Positions 44,898 to 56,282 of a DNA stretch of 64,000 nt are shown in pieces; within the stretch, counting starts at the first letter, position 1; each line of letters opens with the position of its first letter. The notes under the pieces are model-generated. The model was not told the DNA's origin. It saw nothing but the letters and a program-made list of their open reading frames with translations, and searched no databases. Where the stretch lies: assembly GCA_031841125.1 (NCBI GenBank), contig CM063113.1:45042197-45106196 (forward strand), given 5' to 3'. Origin of the DNA: Acanthococcus lagerstroemiae (taxonomy: Eukaryota > Arthropoda > Insecta > Hemiptera > Eriococcidae). The position numbers were made by a program, and so were the translations under genes.

Positions 44898-46455
44898 GGT
44901 AAAACACGGCCAATATGGCCAGGCTTGCAAAAACTGCTCGTATACGCGTTGAATTTCACTGTTTTTAAGAAACTGAAAAGTGGAACGTGGTAGTATGTTC
45001 TATTTATGTTTAGAATACGTGATTGAAAAAGATGAAAAAAAAATGGGACCAATTTGTGAATCGTGTACAGAAAACTAAGGAAATTGTATACAAAAATTAC
45101 ACAGGGTGTCTCAAAGTACATAACACTCTTTTAACCGGGTACTTAAGCAACTCATCCTGATAGTGTGTAAATATTTTGGCCTACTTTTACATTTGAAGGG
45201 GAATGAAAAATTTTGTACAATATTAATGCCATTTTTTGTCTCATCATTGATAATAGATGGCAGGCCAAGTCTGGATTCGTCTGTGTGCACAAATTGTCAA
45301 GGGACTGCGTACCTGAACTGCGCCCAAATAGACACGTCTGATAGTGAGTCCGAGGAAGCAATACCTATAGTAACCTATAAACATATTGTAGCCGAAAAAT
45401 TAAATAATACAAATAGAAGTACAAGTACGAATTCTTATAACATCATCTCAATTCGTATTATAACTTCATAGCGTTTTCACACTTCGGTCAACTGTAACAA
45501 GAAGAAGAAGACGTGGGACCTGTCAAATATTTCTAAAAACACTTCAGAGAACACGGTTCTGTATGTCAGCGAAGGGTAGGGTGGTGCAAAATGTCTATAC
45601 GCATTGTACATGTACTGTATAATGCGCAACACGCGTATATGCAGAAGCAGTAGTAACTTCAGCGTTCTGTAGCCGCGTTCCTATGCGTTCTACAGAAAAA
45701 AATCAAGAGACCATTTTTTTGGGAAATTTTACGTAGAATATTTTCGCTCAGATGTTCTTTCCCCCAAAATACGTCATTCCCGAGAAAAACGAAACCCCAA
45801 TTTCGGGGGCCTTAGGCCTCTACAAAAAAGGTTGCACAGGGGGAGAGGCGTCCGGTTTTTGGGGGGTAATAAGGATACCAATAGCAACGCATTCCAGCAC
45901 TGAAACTTAAAACAGGAATTATTTCATTTTCAAAACCCTAACGTTCCTGGGCTAGTGATCACGTTATTGGCGTACTGATATATTTAAATATCATCAGTCG
46001 TTTTACATTTCAAATACTCATAGTATCACTCAGTAATACAAATTGAAAAGATAGTTTGCGGAGGATACGTTGAAATTTTGTATCAGTTGAAGGGATGTTG
46101 TTAGAGAAGAGCAACTACGAGTAGAAGCGCAAGTAAGGGGATTAGCTCCTCAAATGCATTGAAAATCCCTCCTACCCCAAAAAACTGAAGAATTATAGAA
46201 GCGAAACAATTTTCAGCATTATTTTGATATTTGTCAGTCTTCCACTCCATAACCCTCTCGTCGGCACTCCAGATTAGCTAGCAGTACTTATGACCGCAAG
46301 TGAAAAAATATTGGAGTTTTTCCAAAGACTTGATCTCTAAAAATGTTATTTTCCTTCTTTTTTTTCTGGTTCGAGGGGAGACGGGATATATCCCCATATT
46401 CCCTTATTAATTCATACAGTAATTACCACTGTAACAATTTCATAATAGTTCTCAT

Positions 46456-46805
46456 GGACTGATCTGACGTGAGACGAGAGGTTCGATCTTCCGATCATTG
46501 AAAAATGTTAATACTTAATACCAGTATATGCTTTAGGTACTTTTCCCGGGCCATTTCCAAGTGGATATACGTCAAAATCCCGTATCACGGATCACGGCAG
46601 TATGACATTTAAGCGGAAACTGAAGCCATTAAAATCTAATACATAACGCTTCGTTTCAGCTTCAGTAAAACTGTATTATGAACTTCAATTTCGGCTTTCC
46701 CCTCGCACGGTGATTACACTTAGCTTCTGGATTCGGCTTCAGAGACAGCACATTTCTTCAACTTCGAGATTCGGACTCTGATTCAGTTTCAGACTGCCCA
46801 CTCTG
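46456..46805 (+). repeat. distal copy of the right-end segment
   Basis: The direct partner of 44551-44897, with about 10 percent differences and several small indels. It ends in CCACTCTG next to the TSD. Confidence 0.85.
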
Positions 46806-46892
46806 ATACTCTGGGACTGCATTCGGACCTAGCAACGTAATAGCTGACATCTGGCGGAAATTTTTAACAACATCTAGTTCTTTTATGTTCTC

Positions 46893-46936
46893 ATCAACGT
46901 TAGGATAAAATCGTTCACTTTTATCCTAACGTTGAT
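46893..46936. repeat. perfect 18-bp hairpin
   Basis: ATCAACGTTAGGATAAAA is followed after the 8-nt loop TCGTTCAC by its exact reverse complement. It lies between the hAT-like element and the foldback repeat at 47007. It may be a terminator-like or foldback TE tip. No function is implied. Confidence 0.85.
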
Positions 46937-47006
46937 AAGAAATACAATGTAAGGTCGTAAAACGACATTAGCGCGCCACCACGTTGCTAGATCCAAATTC
47001 ACAAAG

Positions 47007-47257
47007 CGCTACCACTCAGCGAAAACCTAGTATGTCCACAACAGATGTCTTTAAGGAGTGCAAAAATTAAGATTTAGGAAGAGAAGTAGAGAAGCTATGA
47101 GCGCCATCTGGTGGCAGAAATGGCAGACTGAAAATTGCACGAGGCATGAGAATTGGTTATCAAATCTCTTCAGTTTCTTTACTGCTCTTCCGAAACCTTA
47201 ATTTCTGCATTCCTTAAAAACATCTTGGACATACTAGGTTTTTGCTGAGTGGTAGCG
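47007..47257. repeat. foldback element with 88-bp arms
   Basis: 47007-47094 and 47168-47257 are inverted copies with some mismatches, starting CGCTACCACTCAGC and including AAACCTAGTATGTCCA. The spacer is about 73 bp. It abuts the MULE remnant and could be a terminal repeat of that element or an independent MITE. Confidence 0.8.
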
Positions 47258-47297
47258 AGAGATACAGTTACAACTAAAGAGAGGCTGAGACTAACCC

Positions 47298-48017
47298 TTA
47301 GACCGAGCGAATGACCATGCCCACTTTCAACTCTTGCTTGAGTACGGAGGCCGACCTTCTGCAAAATTCGCCAGGAAAGTGTTGTCTGTGAAGATGTGTC
47401 AGCGGAGCTAAAACGCGACGCTGCCCTTCCGAGTATCCGAAAGCGGCAGGAGCCAGCGAGTAGTGAGATCGGGGCTTATTAAAAATACACATAAAGTCCA
47501 TCATTTTTAACTGTAAACCGTTATTTGTCGAAGGCTGGCCAATTGCGGCTCCTTCAAACAACAAATTATTTTTCGTCAACCATGGTTCCTCGAGAAGTAC
47601 GAGGCGAAGGCGGGATGAACACTTTTCCACATAGTCACAAAAGAACATCTTCGCACTTTTGCAGGTAACGCCCGGATATCACTTTTCAGTTCCACGCTAT
47701 CACCCTTTTTCACATTCGCTAATGTTTTGAAATATTTCTCGAGGTTCTTCAAAACGTGGAAATAACACCATTAACCGCATAACCGGGGCCAAACGTCAAC
47801 GAAACCAACCGCGATTGCTTCACTTGCGTCCCTCAACAATACCGATGGAGACCCTTCGAGCTTGTACTTCTGCAGGGCCTTCAAAATGACGGAGAAATTA
47901 GCCTTACTCTCATTTTTACATACAGCAATGGATGAAAATCGGTCGGTGTCCGTTGTGCCAACTATTAGGGAACCCCCGCCAAATTACCTTATATGTTGCA
48001 TCGGCTTGCACCATGTT
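47298..48017 (-). pseudogene. MULE (Mutator-like) transposase, inactivated
   Basis: MULE transposases are DDE recombinases of Mutator-type elements. Read on the minus strand from 48017: VQADATYKVIW with the first catalytic aspartate at 48000-48002, LIVGTTDTDRF, AVCKNESKANFS, LLRDASEAI (the DGSEAI-like block with the second aspartate at about 47828-47830), WCYFHVLKNLEKYFKTL, LKSDIRAL, and then in another frame NNLLFEGAAIGQPSTNNGL (47298-47648). The glycine usual in the DGSEAI block is alanine. A frameshift after VIW, an in-frame stop after the second aspartate and a frame change near 47640 disable it. The N-terminus is lost. Confidence 0.88.
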
Positions 48018-48151
48018 CGATAGATTCAAAGCTCGAAGTTTCATTCATTTATTGTGGCGTGCGTCGAAGTTTGTTTAATTATTGAGGGCGTTTTTATATG
48101 ACAACGTGCAACCTCATTTTTTAGTGCGTGCCATTTATTATTCCCCTAAAC

Positions 48152-48915
48152 AATGTCCGCTACGTAGATGACATAGTGATCCTTGCTGACACTAAACAGA
48201 CCTACAAACCATGTTGGACGCTGTGGTAGCTCAAGGGAAAGAGCAAGGGCTATCACTTAACATCTCAAAAACTAAAGAGATGGTTTTCTCAAAGTGACAC
48301 GTTACAGAAGAAATACGGGTAAACGGAGAAAGCGTTGAGCAGGTGACCCGGTTTAGATACCCCGGTACAGCGTTGAACGAGCACTGCGATATAAGCCAGG
48401 AAATTCGCCCGAGGACTGAGCAATCCAGAAGTGCACTCGTGAGCATGAAAAATTTGTTCAGGAGATCAGAGCTGAGCCTGGAATTACGACTACGAATGCT
48501 GAGATTCTATATGCTGTCAGTACCGACGGATGGCTGTGCGAGTTGGACACTAAATCCCGGCCTGGAAAAGAAAATAGAGTCCCTCGAAATGTACTGCTAC
48601 CCCAAAATGTTGCGCATCTCATGGACACAAAAGATAAGCAACGTGAAAGTCCTGAACCGGATGAACAAAGATGTCGAAGTTCTGACCATTATAAAACGCA
48701 GAAAAATGCAATACCTGGGGCACATCATGCACGACGAAAAGTACGGCCTCCTACGCGTGATCCTAGAAGACAGAACTGCTGGGAAAAGGTCGATAGGAAG
48801 GAGGCAGAACTCGTGGCTCAAAGACCTACGCCGATGGCTGGGCTGTTCGTCGCTAGACATAGTCCGAGGTGTTGTTTCAAAAATCCGAATTGCGATTTGG
48901 ATGGCCAACCTTTGA
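48152..48915 (+). pseudogene. non-LTR reverse transcriptase fragment A
   Basis: The catalytic YVDD box is at 48161-48172 (NVRYVDDIVILADT), followed by a frame change and then a long open frame 48343-48915. That frame covers the thumb and C-terminal region: FRYPGTALNEHCDI, LRMLRFYMLSVPTDGCASW, IESLEMYCYPKMLRISW, MQYLGHIMHDEKYGLL, and GKRSIGRRQNSWLKDLRRW. This order is typical of insect LINE reverse transcriptases. The upstream fingers and endonuclease are missing. Confidence 0.9.
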
Positions 48916-48999
48916 AAAGAGAAAGCGTTACAAGAAGAAGAGCAAATAATCCGAAAATTGAACTAGGAAGGAAAGGGAATCAAAGTTAATGTGAAGTGG

Positions 49000-49423
49000 T
49001 TACATAACCTCAAATTTGCTGACGATATAGTATTATTAGCAAAAAACAGGTAAATCATGGGGGATGAGCTGGAAAAAGAATGCGCCGAAGGTCTTACGAT
49101 GAACATGTCTAAAACCAAGGTGATGAGAAACAGAGAGGAGGAAGAGATAACCACAGAAAACTACAAAATAGAAAACGTTTCGGAGTATAAATACCTAGGT
49201 CAGATAATGTCCTTCAAAAATAAAATAGACAAAGAACTCAAAGAAAGAACGACAAATGCGTTGAAAGCATACTGGACACTAAAAAAACGTTTTCAAGGGG
49301 AAAATGAGTAGGAGTATAAAAACGAAAATTTTTCAAAGTTACATAAAATCGATCATGACGTACGGAGCCCAGACCTGGACAATGACCGCTAGACAGTCGA
49401 ATAAAATGGATTTGAGCATTTGA
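49000..49423 (+). pseudogene. non-LTR reverse transcriptase fragment B
   Basis: A second catalytic box, FADD, lies at 49015-49026 (KFADDIVLLAKNR). After one in-frame stop the frame 49057-49311 shows MNMSKTKVM and YKYLGQIM. A +1 shift gives KTKIFQSYIKSIMTYGAQTW (49304-49423). It differs from fragment A in sequence, so two LINE lineages are adjacent head to tail. Both are 5'-truncated and dead. Confidence 0.88.
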
Positions 49424-50480
49424 CATTGCTCGCTGTTGGTCGAATATCGTCCGATAACCGGCAACAATCAAGCGAAGATTGACGACATCGAATGCTGGAA
49501 TCCGAGCAGAACACTGCGATCAGGAGATCCTCGTATTGACCGACGTACTCGGCACATCCCGCGTTCGACTCAGTTTCGCAGAGGCGAGCAGGAAACCACG
49601 AAAGGAAAGCGAGAGAACAGCGCCGCAAATTTAGCGGCGCGAACTCGCATGACGTCGATACGATTCGGTAATATATATAGGTTGTGCACCCAGTAATTCG
49701 TTTCCGCGAATGTCTCGGCCCCCAAACGAGCACTCAAAAAAAAAAAGAGAAAAAAAAGGCGTCAAATCGGTACTCGGTGCGATAAAATTTCCAGCCAACC
49801 GAAGTTCGCGACACCTCCCACAAGCAGCAGAGGAAAAATCGGAATAACGAAAACGCGTGGCCGTGGTACGAACCCGGAAATCGACGCGGCGACCTATGAT
49901 TTTTCTCGCCTTTCGAGTATCGATATCAAAAGAGCTATATAAGAATTCAAAAGAGGAAAATAAAAAATGTATAAGAAATGTATATATCGGGTGGTAGCAC
50001 GCTGATGTATCATGGGCAGCGTGTGCGCTACGGTGAGTTGTTATTCCAGTCGAACGGTTTGATTTGCCAGATGAAATTACCGCTCTGCAATCACGGTATA
50101 TACCACTTTACATGTGGCCGTGTATAGGAAACGAGATATAGAATATTTGAAACGCGATATTCGATATTCGCCTACCGAGATATACGTCGAACATTGATCT
50201 GGCCAAACAAGAAAGCAGGACCCCGAGATTTTGTAAATCGATTTGACATTTGAAGGCGGAAGATTTTCTACACGCCTCGCTGACTCAGCCGAGCGAATCG
50301 TGAATTTAGGACAATGAATCGAGAACGATCGATAGGTATAGGTATCGTGATGAGCATGTGTATACACAAACTTGAAAGTTGAAACCTGTGGCTCGGATTC
50401 CACTGCGGCTGTTCGCGTTGAGTTGGTGTATAAATAGTCAGAGAACGCAGAGGCACGTCGAAGCGATTTTCTTTGAAAGA
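49424..50480. other. CpG-rich island
   Basis: The block begins exactly at the 3' side of LINE fragment B. It contains TGACGTCG at 49650-49657, TATATATAG at 49672-49680 and CCAGTAATT about 20 bp later, an arrangement like a weak core promoter. Frames on both strands overlap (49436-49696 against 49389-49733) without motifs. Confidence 0.35.
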
Positions 50481-51923
50481 GGAAGAAAGTTCTGATTTTT
50501 CCGAATTTTCAAGAGTCTCTCTCGGCTGGCATTTCTTAGAGAATACAAAGGTTCAGTGCAAAAGGCCCCCATTTCCCGGCTTACGTGAATCCTGAAGCCC
50601 TTCAAGTGGGACGAGGCGAGCTGGTCAGACATTTGAAAACTAGTTCGAAATTCTCTGAGACTCTTTTTCAGACTTGTTTTAAGACTTTTCCAGTCTCTGT
50701 CGAACTAGTGCAGGAACACGTTAAAATTCCAACCGCGTTTAAGATTCTATCATTAAGTTGAACTTTAAGTAGACAACCGTGATTTCCAGCCGTCAGGAAT
50801 TGTTACAGTGAGTCTTTCCCCTGGTATTAAAACAGCAATGAAAACCAATCAAAACGTCTGGAGATTGTTGATTTCTTGAAAAGTCATCGAGAGTCCCTGT
50901 GGTAGCGAGAATTTTACCACGGAAGAGGGAAGATATTCTGTCTGTGTTTCTAAACAGACTTCTATCTCCCCCTGTAATAAATCAGCAAGACGAACCGTGG
51001 ATCAATCACAAATACACCAAGCTTTTTGTAGAATATAATTGATTACATTCAATTAAGGGTTATAAAGAAAACTGGCATAGTCTTTGAGGATACGAGGAAT
51101 TGGAATTGTTGGTATTTCATATGATTCTAGTGGCGCCTATGCCTATACCCGAAATGAAAATCTTCGGGAGAGACCCATTCGCCTTATATTCATTGCTCTT
51201 ACCACAAGTCCGACCATTCAACTTTATATTCTCATGGATATGTCTATTGGCTGACCCTCCCATCCTGTTTCCGACCAACAGAAGCCACGAACGCGGTACT
51301 CGAGAAAGAATACATTATGAGAGAAAGGCTACCAGTACGTCAATTCCTAAATTTCGTGTTTGATATTGCTAGAGACTGGTCTGAAATGAGAGATCCTTCA
51401 TCAGTGAATTGCGTCCAGTTCTCCAATCGTTCGACGGTGTCACTCAGTGGACAGACGCCTATCAGTGGGCCTGTCAGAATAGGAAAGTGTTGGGAAAGCC
51501 AGGGCCGTGTGCAGTATTACACGGCGTCATCTACAGCTGCAAAACCGATATGCACGAAGACGTTGGCTGAATTTGAAGCGAAAGAGGGACAGTGGAGGAC
51601 GTTTCAGGAATTCAGAAAGCTAAATTATGGAATTTGGTCGATCGTAATAAACAAATAAAATCTGAAGAAGAGGCGCATGTACTTGTTCAGTCTTCCTCAA
51701 AACTTTGGTGTGGAAACACAACCTCGGCATGCAAACTAGGCTACGTTTTACTGCAGTGCCGCCTGAAGTGGAAAATAAACGACTTGCCGAGAAAAGAAAA
51801 CGTGGGAGGCACGCTAAGGCGAAGCAAGCACCCATTACTGTATAGTTTTCAAGTCTTTATGTAATTTCTCTAATTTTACGCGCAGTCCTTCTAGCAGTTC
51901 TTTGGTGGATTCATTTTGCCCTG
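50481..51923. other. non-coding, unrecognised frames
   Basis: Plus frames 51100-51363, 51317-51658 and 51592-51864 overlap one another and a minus frame. No domain is recognised. A protein-coding origin cannot be excluded, but nothing supports one. Confidence 0.3.
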
Positions 51924-52184
51924 CAGGGGCGTAGCCTCCCCCTCCCCCGGTAACAGTCGAAAATGTGAAAAAATTATTAATTCTAGTAATAGTAAATATT
52001 ACACCTGCAATGTTCTTGAAATAAAACATTTTATTTTCTGATGAAGGTGCAACACTGCGACAGTGTCCATACACATTCGGTTTTTGTTACCCCCCCCCCC
52101 TTATTATCATGCTATTAGTGAATAACTGTTTTTTGTTTGAACTGAAACTGCCCCACCCCCATACCTAGTCTGGCTACGTCACTG
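51924..52184. mobile_element. 261-bp hAT-type MITE of the GGCGTAGC family
   Basis: Left end CAGGGGCGTAGCC, right end TGGCTACGTCACTG. Flanks TTGCCCTG and TTGCCTGG agree at 6 of 8. C-rich runs occur near both ends. Confidence 0.75.
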
Positions 52185-52301
52185 TTGCCTGGCATTACAT
52201 CGTGAAGCAAGGGTGTTAAGTAAATTGTTATTCAGGGCAGCGTTTTATGTGACGCGGGGTGTATTCAGCGGTCGTTCATAAAGAGTAGCTGTTGATTGCT
52301 T

Positions 52302-52691
52302 CAGGGTTGCCACTTTTTTTCAGGATTGGTTTTCCCTGACTTTTCCCGGTTTTCCAGGCCAACTTTTCCAATTTTCCCTGACTTTTTTACAGGATTCCGA
52401 GAAAGCCCAGAGGGAGGAGAGTCACAGAAATTTTTTACAGTACAGATTTTTAAAAAATCGCTATCGAGAAGAAGAAGGTACAGATGTAATTTATGTAATA
52501 TTTTTCAATATTAGAAATACTCAAAGAAAGTTGAGTCCATTCCAACAGATAAAAAAAGTTTACTCTGATAAAATACGAACTCGTTTGTTCTTTTCAGAAA
52601 ATTTCCCTGACTTAAATGAAAATTCCCTGACTTTTCCCTGACTGACTAAATTCCCTGACTTTTCCCGGTTTTCCAGAAAGTGGCAACCCTG
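52302..52691. mobile_element. 390-bp CCCTGAC-type MITE, TSD TTGCTT
   Basis: Ends CAGGGTTGCCACTTTTTT and AGAAAGTGGCAACCCTG are inverted. TTGCTT flanks both sides exactly. TTCCCTGACTTTTCC(C)GG motifs are repeated in both halves (52331-52390 and 52600-52680). Confidence 0.9.
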
Positions 52692-52944
52692 TTGCTTGTT
52701 CAGTGACTGGAACCGCCTCAGCTGTTCTTCGGCCGATGGAGCTGCTCGTTGGTAAGGGTTGCATCGTGCAAACGTTGCAGAACTCTGAGAAGAATTCGTT
52801 ATACGAATCGCACATGTCGTCCCGGCCAGCACGGGTGGAAACGACAATTAGAACCAAACGTGGCATTGTTTTCAGCTTCGCTAGCATGATGGCCTTCTCG
52901 AACTCATCTTTGGATTACTAGGGGCCTCGGAGCTCGTTTCGCAT

Positions 52945-53106
52945 CAGTGGCGTAGCATCGGGGGGGGGGGGGCACGTGCCCCTCCAATATTTTTACATAG
53001 TCCTCTAATATTGGCGATTTTTTAAAAATACCTCAATTTTCGACTTTTTCTCCCTTGAAAACCTTATTGTGCCCCCCCCCTTTGGGAAACCCTAGCTACG
53101 CCACTA
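52945..53106. mobile_element. 162-bp hAT-type MITE, TSD TTTCGCAT
   Basis: Ends CAGTGGCGTAGC and GCTACGCCACTA are inverted. TTTCGCAT lies exactly at 52937-52944 and 53107-53114. A G13 run beside the left end faces a C10 run near the right end, so the whole unit can fold back. Confidence 0.93.
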
Positions 53107-53114
53107 TTTCGCAT

Positions 53115-53500
53115 GATGGTATTGCTGGCTGCCGATGTTTCATCGAGGACTCAGTTCTCCGCATGTCCACTTTTATACGCGCGCCTCCGAGTTCTCCGTT
53201 GTCCATTCCCATCTGTTATTACTGATACTGGACATTGTTTACCGTGATTTTTGCTTCCGGGGTTCCCAATCCGGCCCGGAGGACCATGTAATGACTCGAC
53301 AATACAAACAGCGGATCACACATGAAGCGTTGGAATGGAAACTGGCGTAGTTTTCGAAAGTACGCAGAGGGAATAGCTAAGCGGTATGTTCACACAATTC
53401 TGAATACTATAATTACCCAGTACAAGCGATCAAAGCAACGATCACAGTGTTACCATTATTAGCGGTATACTTTCTTGTGTACATGTGTGTGTGTATGTGT
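53115..53500. other. non-coding, nothing recognised
   Basis: No TE end or protein motif was found. A (TG)n-like run occurs near 53486-53500. Confidence 0.3.
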
Positions 53501-55050
53501 ATACTGTACATAGCTATGTGAGGCCGGCCTACGCGACGCCGCCACGTCTTGACTTTTTTTCAACCTCGTATTCACGCTTCGACGAATGCCTACATCGACG
53601 CCCCTATACAATGTACACGTTGTTTAATTCATCGTTGGCAACACTGCAACTATTATTTTATTTCTAGCAATTATCTGTCTGAAAATTTCTTTCTCTTCCT
53701 CCTTCCTCCCTCGCCGCCTCTCGTCATTTTCCAACATTTTGTTAATAAATGACAATTAAAGCGATTACTATTTAAAACGTCATTCGTAGCCAAAAAATGA
53801 AGTTAGGCGGATTAATACACATCCGAACACCTACGCCCTCCGCGGCGAACGGCGCATAATACCATAAAGCCGGGAACGGGTGCCAAAAATACTCCTCTTT
53901 ATATTACCGCCAATTTCCAATCAAAAGAAAACATCTAAAGAAATTGAAACCGTTGTCTCCTCGACGATACATATTTTTATTTATTTTTCTCCCGCGTTCA
54001 ATTATCGCATTTTAGCTTTTCGACGCTCTAGAACTTCTTCAGGCCGCTCCTCTTCTTTTTTGGCAGCCACAATATCGAGGCGTCATCGAACACCGCCAGC
54101 ATCGATAACCATCGGAAGTGGTTATGCGTACTAATTGAGGTGTTGTAGACGATTTTTTTTTTATTTTAAATGAAAGTAAACGATATTCGGGCCCGATGGC
54201 CCGATCGAGGGTTCACTTTGGGGTCACATGGGCGGGGGGAGGGGGGAGAAGGAGAGACGAGAAAAAAGCTGCGCACGCTAATACTGACAAATTAACGCGC
54301 GGCACCTGCGTCGCTTCGGCGGACGAATCGTTTGAGACGATAAAATCGGTATGCAGAGATGCAGACTCTACCGGTTAACGTATTGAATAAAATTTTTTCA
54401 AACTGAAATTCTTGCTCATTCCAGTTCGAGACGGCGATTTGTACAAACGTTTATTGATGATTTTATGGACCGTATTTTTCCCCCCCAGTCCGTTCCTTCC
54501 ACCTTACACCGCAAGTGCAATTGAGGGAACGGAGAGGTAGGCAGCGCGGCGGCGCTCATCCATCGTCGTTTTTCGCGAGCTAAAATATTTTTACGTTTTC
54601 GGAAAAAGAAGTTTTTCTTATCGGCAGTCGCGATCACGCTGCAACCGGGCTGGTCGTACGACCGGCGAAAATACACGTCGATATTAATAACCGCATGCTG
54701 CCTTCAATTTCGTATATAATATTTATATATGTGTGTAAATCCGCATCGCTGATATCCGTGAATATAATATACCTTTGCCCGCTGGTTCGGCTCAAACGGC
54801 GGATGCAAGTAATTTACGAGATACTCGGTCGAGCAAGCCGCTTATGGAAGTTTTTATTTCCAACACGAAGGAAGCCTATAATTGTTTATTTATTCGTTTT
54901 GCATACGGGGGTATCGACTCACTCGCAGCTAGGTTGAAATCCGAAATCGTAAGACCGGGCATACGCTGCAGCCCTCTTCTTCTGGGTAAAGGAAAGATAC
55001 ACGTTTCTCTCTGGATACTATAAGAACCTGCCGCTGACCTGCTTTGTGGA
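53501..55050. other. CpG-rich island
   Basis: Single-copy GC-rich sequence with CGCCGC words. Frames on both strands (54195-54378, 54416-54676, 54775-55023) have no recognised motif. Confidence 0.3.
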
Positions 55051-56234
55051 GAGAGAGAGTCCACTCCCAAAATCGTGAAAAGCTAATATCTCTCTAGCTC
55101 TTTACACCGGAGCCCTAAGAGAGTCGCAGTAAAGTCGGAGTCATAGTCTTAACAAAGTCCAAGTCGAAAGGAGTCTCCAACTAAATAAGTATTATTGGAA
55201 CTCGGAACATTCCTGAAGCATAGAGAACCTCATTGAGTTTTCAGAGTGTTTCAGTGAGTTGCAAAAGAGTTTTGAGGAGTCTTCACGAATCCTAGGACAC
55301 GTATGATCTTTGCGATAGAAAAAAACCTGTTTTGTGTACCTGTAGGTATACCTAAAAATGATGGTCTATCTGATCGCTCGGTTATATTGTAGGGTAACAG
55401 AACGAGCAGAACTTATACCCACTTTTTGCTCCCCCCCCCCGGGTGTAAATCCCATCAGAACTGACTCCCGCTGGACAGCAATAGCCATTAGCCAGCAATT
55501 GGACTGCCGCTGTTTTGTGTATCTCGTAAGTCACTTTCGCAGGATGGATTCCTCGTTGCCGTTTGGTAGCGCTTCTCGAGTTCACCGGTTACTCAGTCGA
55601 GACTGCTCGAGGAATGCATGCCCATTTCAGGCGAATAGGGTAGATGTCCATGTTCCTCACTAGACTAGCCGGTGAGTCCAACGTCTGAAGTCCCACGTAC
55701 ACTCGATTCGGAGTCACCTTGCTCAGCGGGTTACGGGCTTTGCCTCAGCGTTGGACAGCGTTAGTACCACCCCAGGTATCATCGGCAGTCCCGGCCAGCT
55801 ATACACAGCGAGGACTAAGGGCGAAACCGTAGAGAGATGGAGAGCATCAGTTATGAAGGTGTGTAGCATCAGCGTAATGAGAGGCTCTTGGCGCCTCTTG
55901 TTCACCAACTGCGTTCTAGTCTGGATCGTCGGGGTCATTTTCATCAGCAACTTCGTTGGAGTTCGTTACTCCTCGGCCGCCTCAGCTTGCCCATCCACCT
56001 ACCAGACGTGATAGGGAACACTGTCTAGTTGCAGTTGGTAGTCCGTCACATTTCAGTTTTGAATCTGTAGCAGCAGTGCTGACGGGCTGATGTCTGAACA
56101 TACGATTTTCTAAGTTAACAATTAAAGTAAGTCTAGAAGACTACTTCCCAATGCGCAATCAGTTACCCTCTAGTTACCCATTTTGTTTTTGTTTTTAAAT
56201 TAATTTACTGACACAACATATTTCTACAGACATG
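55051..56234. other. non-coding, nothing recognised
   Basis: The plus frame 55751-56011 includes a hydrophobic stretch (NCVLVWIVGVIFISNFVGV) that could be read as a membrane helix. The opposite strand is also open and no splice or start context supports it. A run of about 11 Cs lies near 55431. Confidence 0.25.
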
Positions 56235-56282
56235 AGATCTCTCCAGTGCTTCTACAATCAGTTCATCGCACTGGCGAGGTCT
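56235..56282. repeat. small imperfect hairpin
   Basis: AGATCTCTCCAGTGC pairs with GCACTGGCGAGGTCT (13 of 15) across an 18-nt loop. It is isolated and of unknown meaning. Confidence 0.5.

Larger units (their letters stand above)
44309..46805. mobile_element. 2.5 kb hAT-like element with two right ends, TSD ATACTCTG
   Basis: The element starts CAGGGTTGGGAAAGC and is flanked by ATACTCTG at 44301-44308. The same octamer follows the distal right end CTGCCCACTCTG at 46806-46813. A second, more TIR-like right end (TTGTCAACCCTG) lies at 44897. The two right-end segments (44551-44897 and 46456-46805) are direct copies of about 350 bp. TTCGGATTC(A/G)GCTTC words fill both terminal regions. No transposase was found: the frame 45163-45471 has no known motif. 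Confidence 0.75.

Noticed and set aside
45103..45165. Start of another CAGGGTGTC element
   Set aside because: Only the terminal motif is present. No inverted partner or target duplication was found.
55862..56011. Small membrane protein
   Set aside because: The hydrophobic stretch is short, the opposite strand is open as well, and nothing supports expression.
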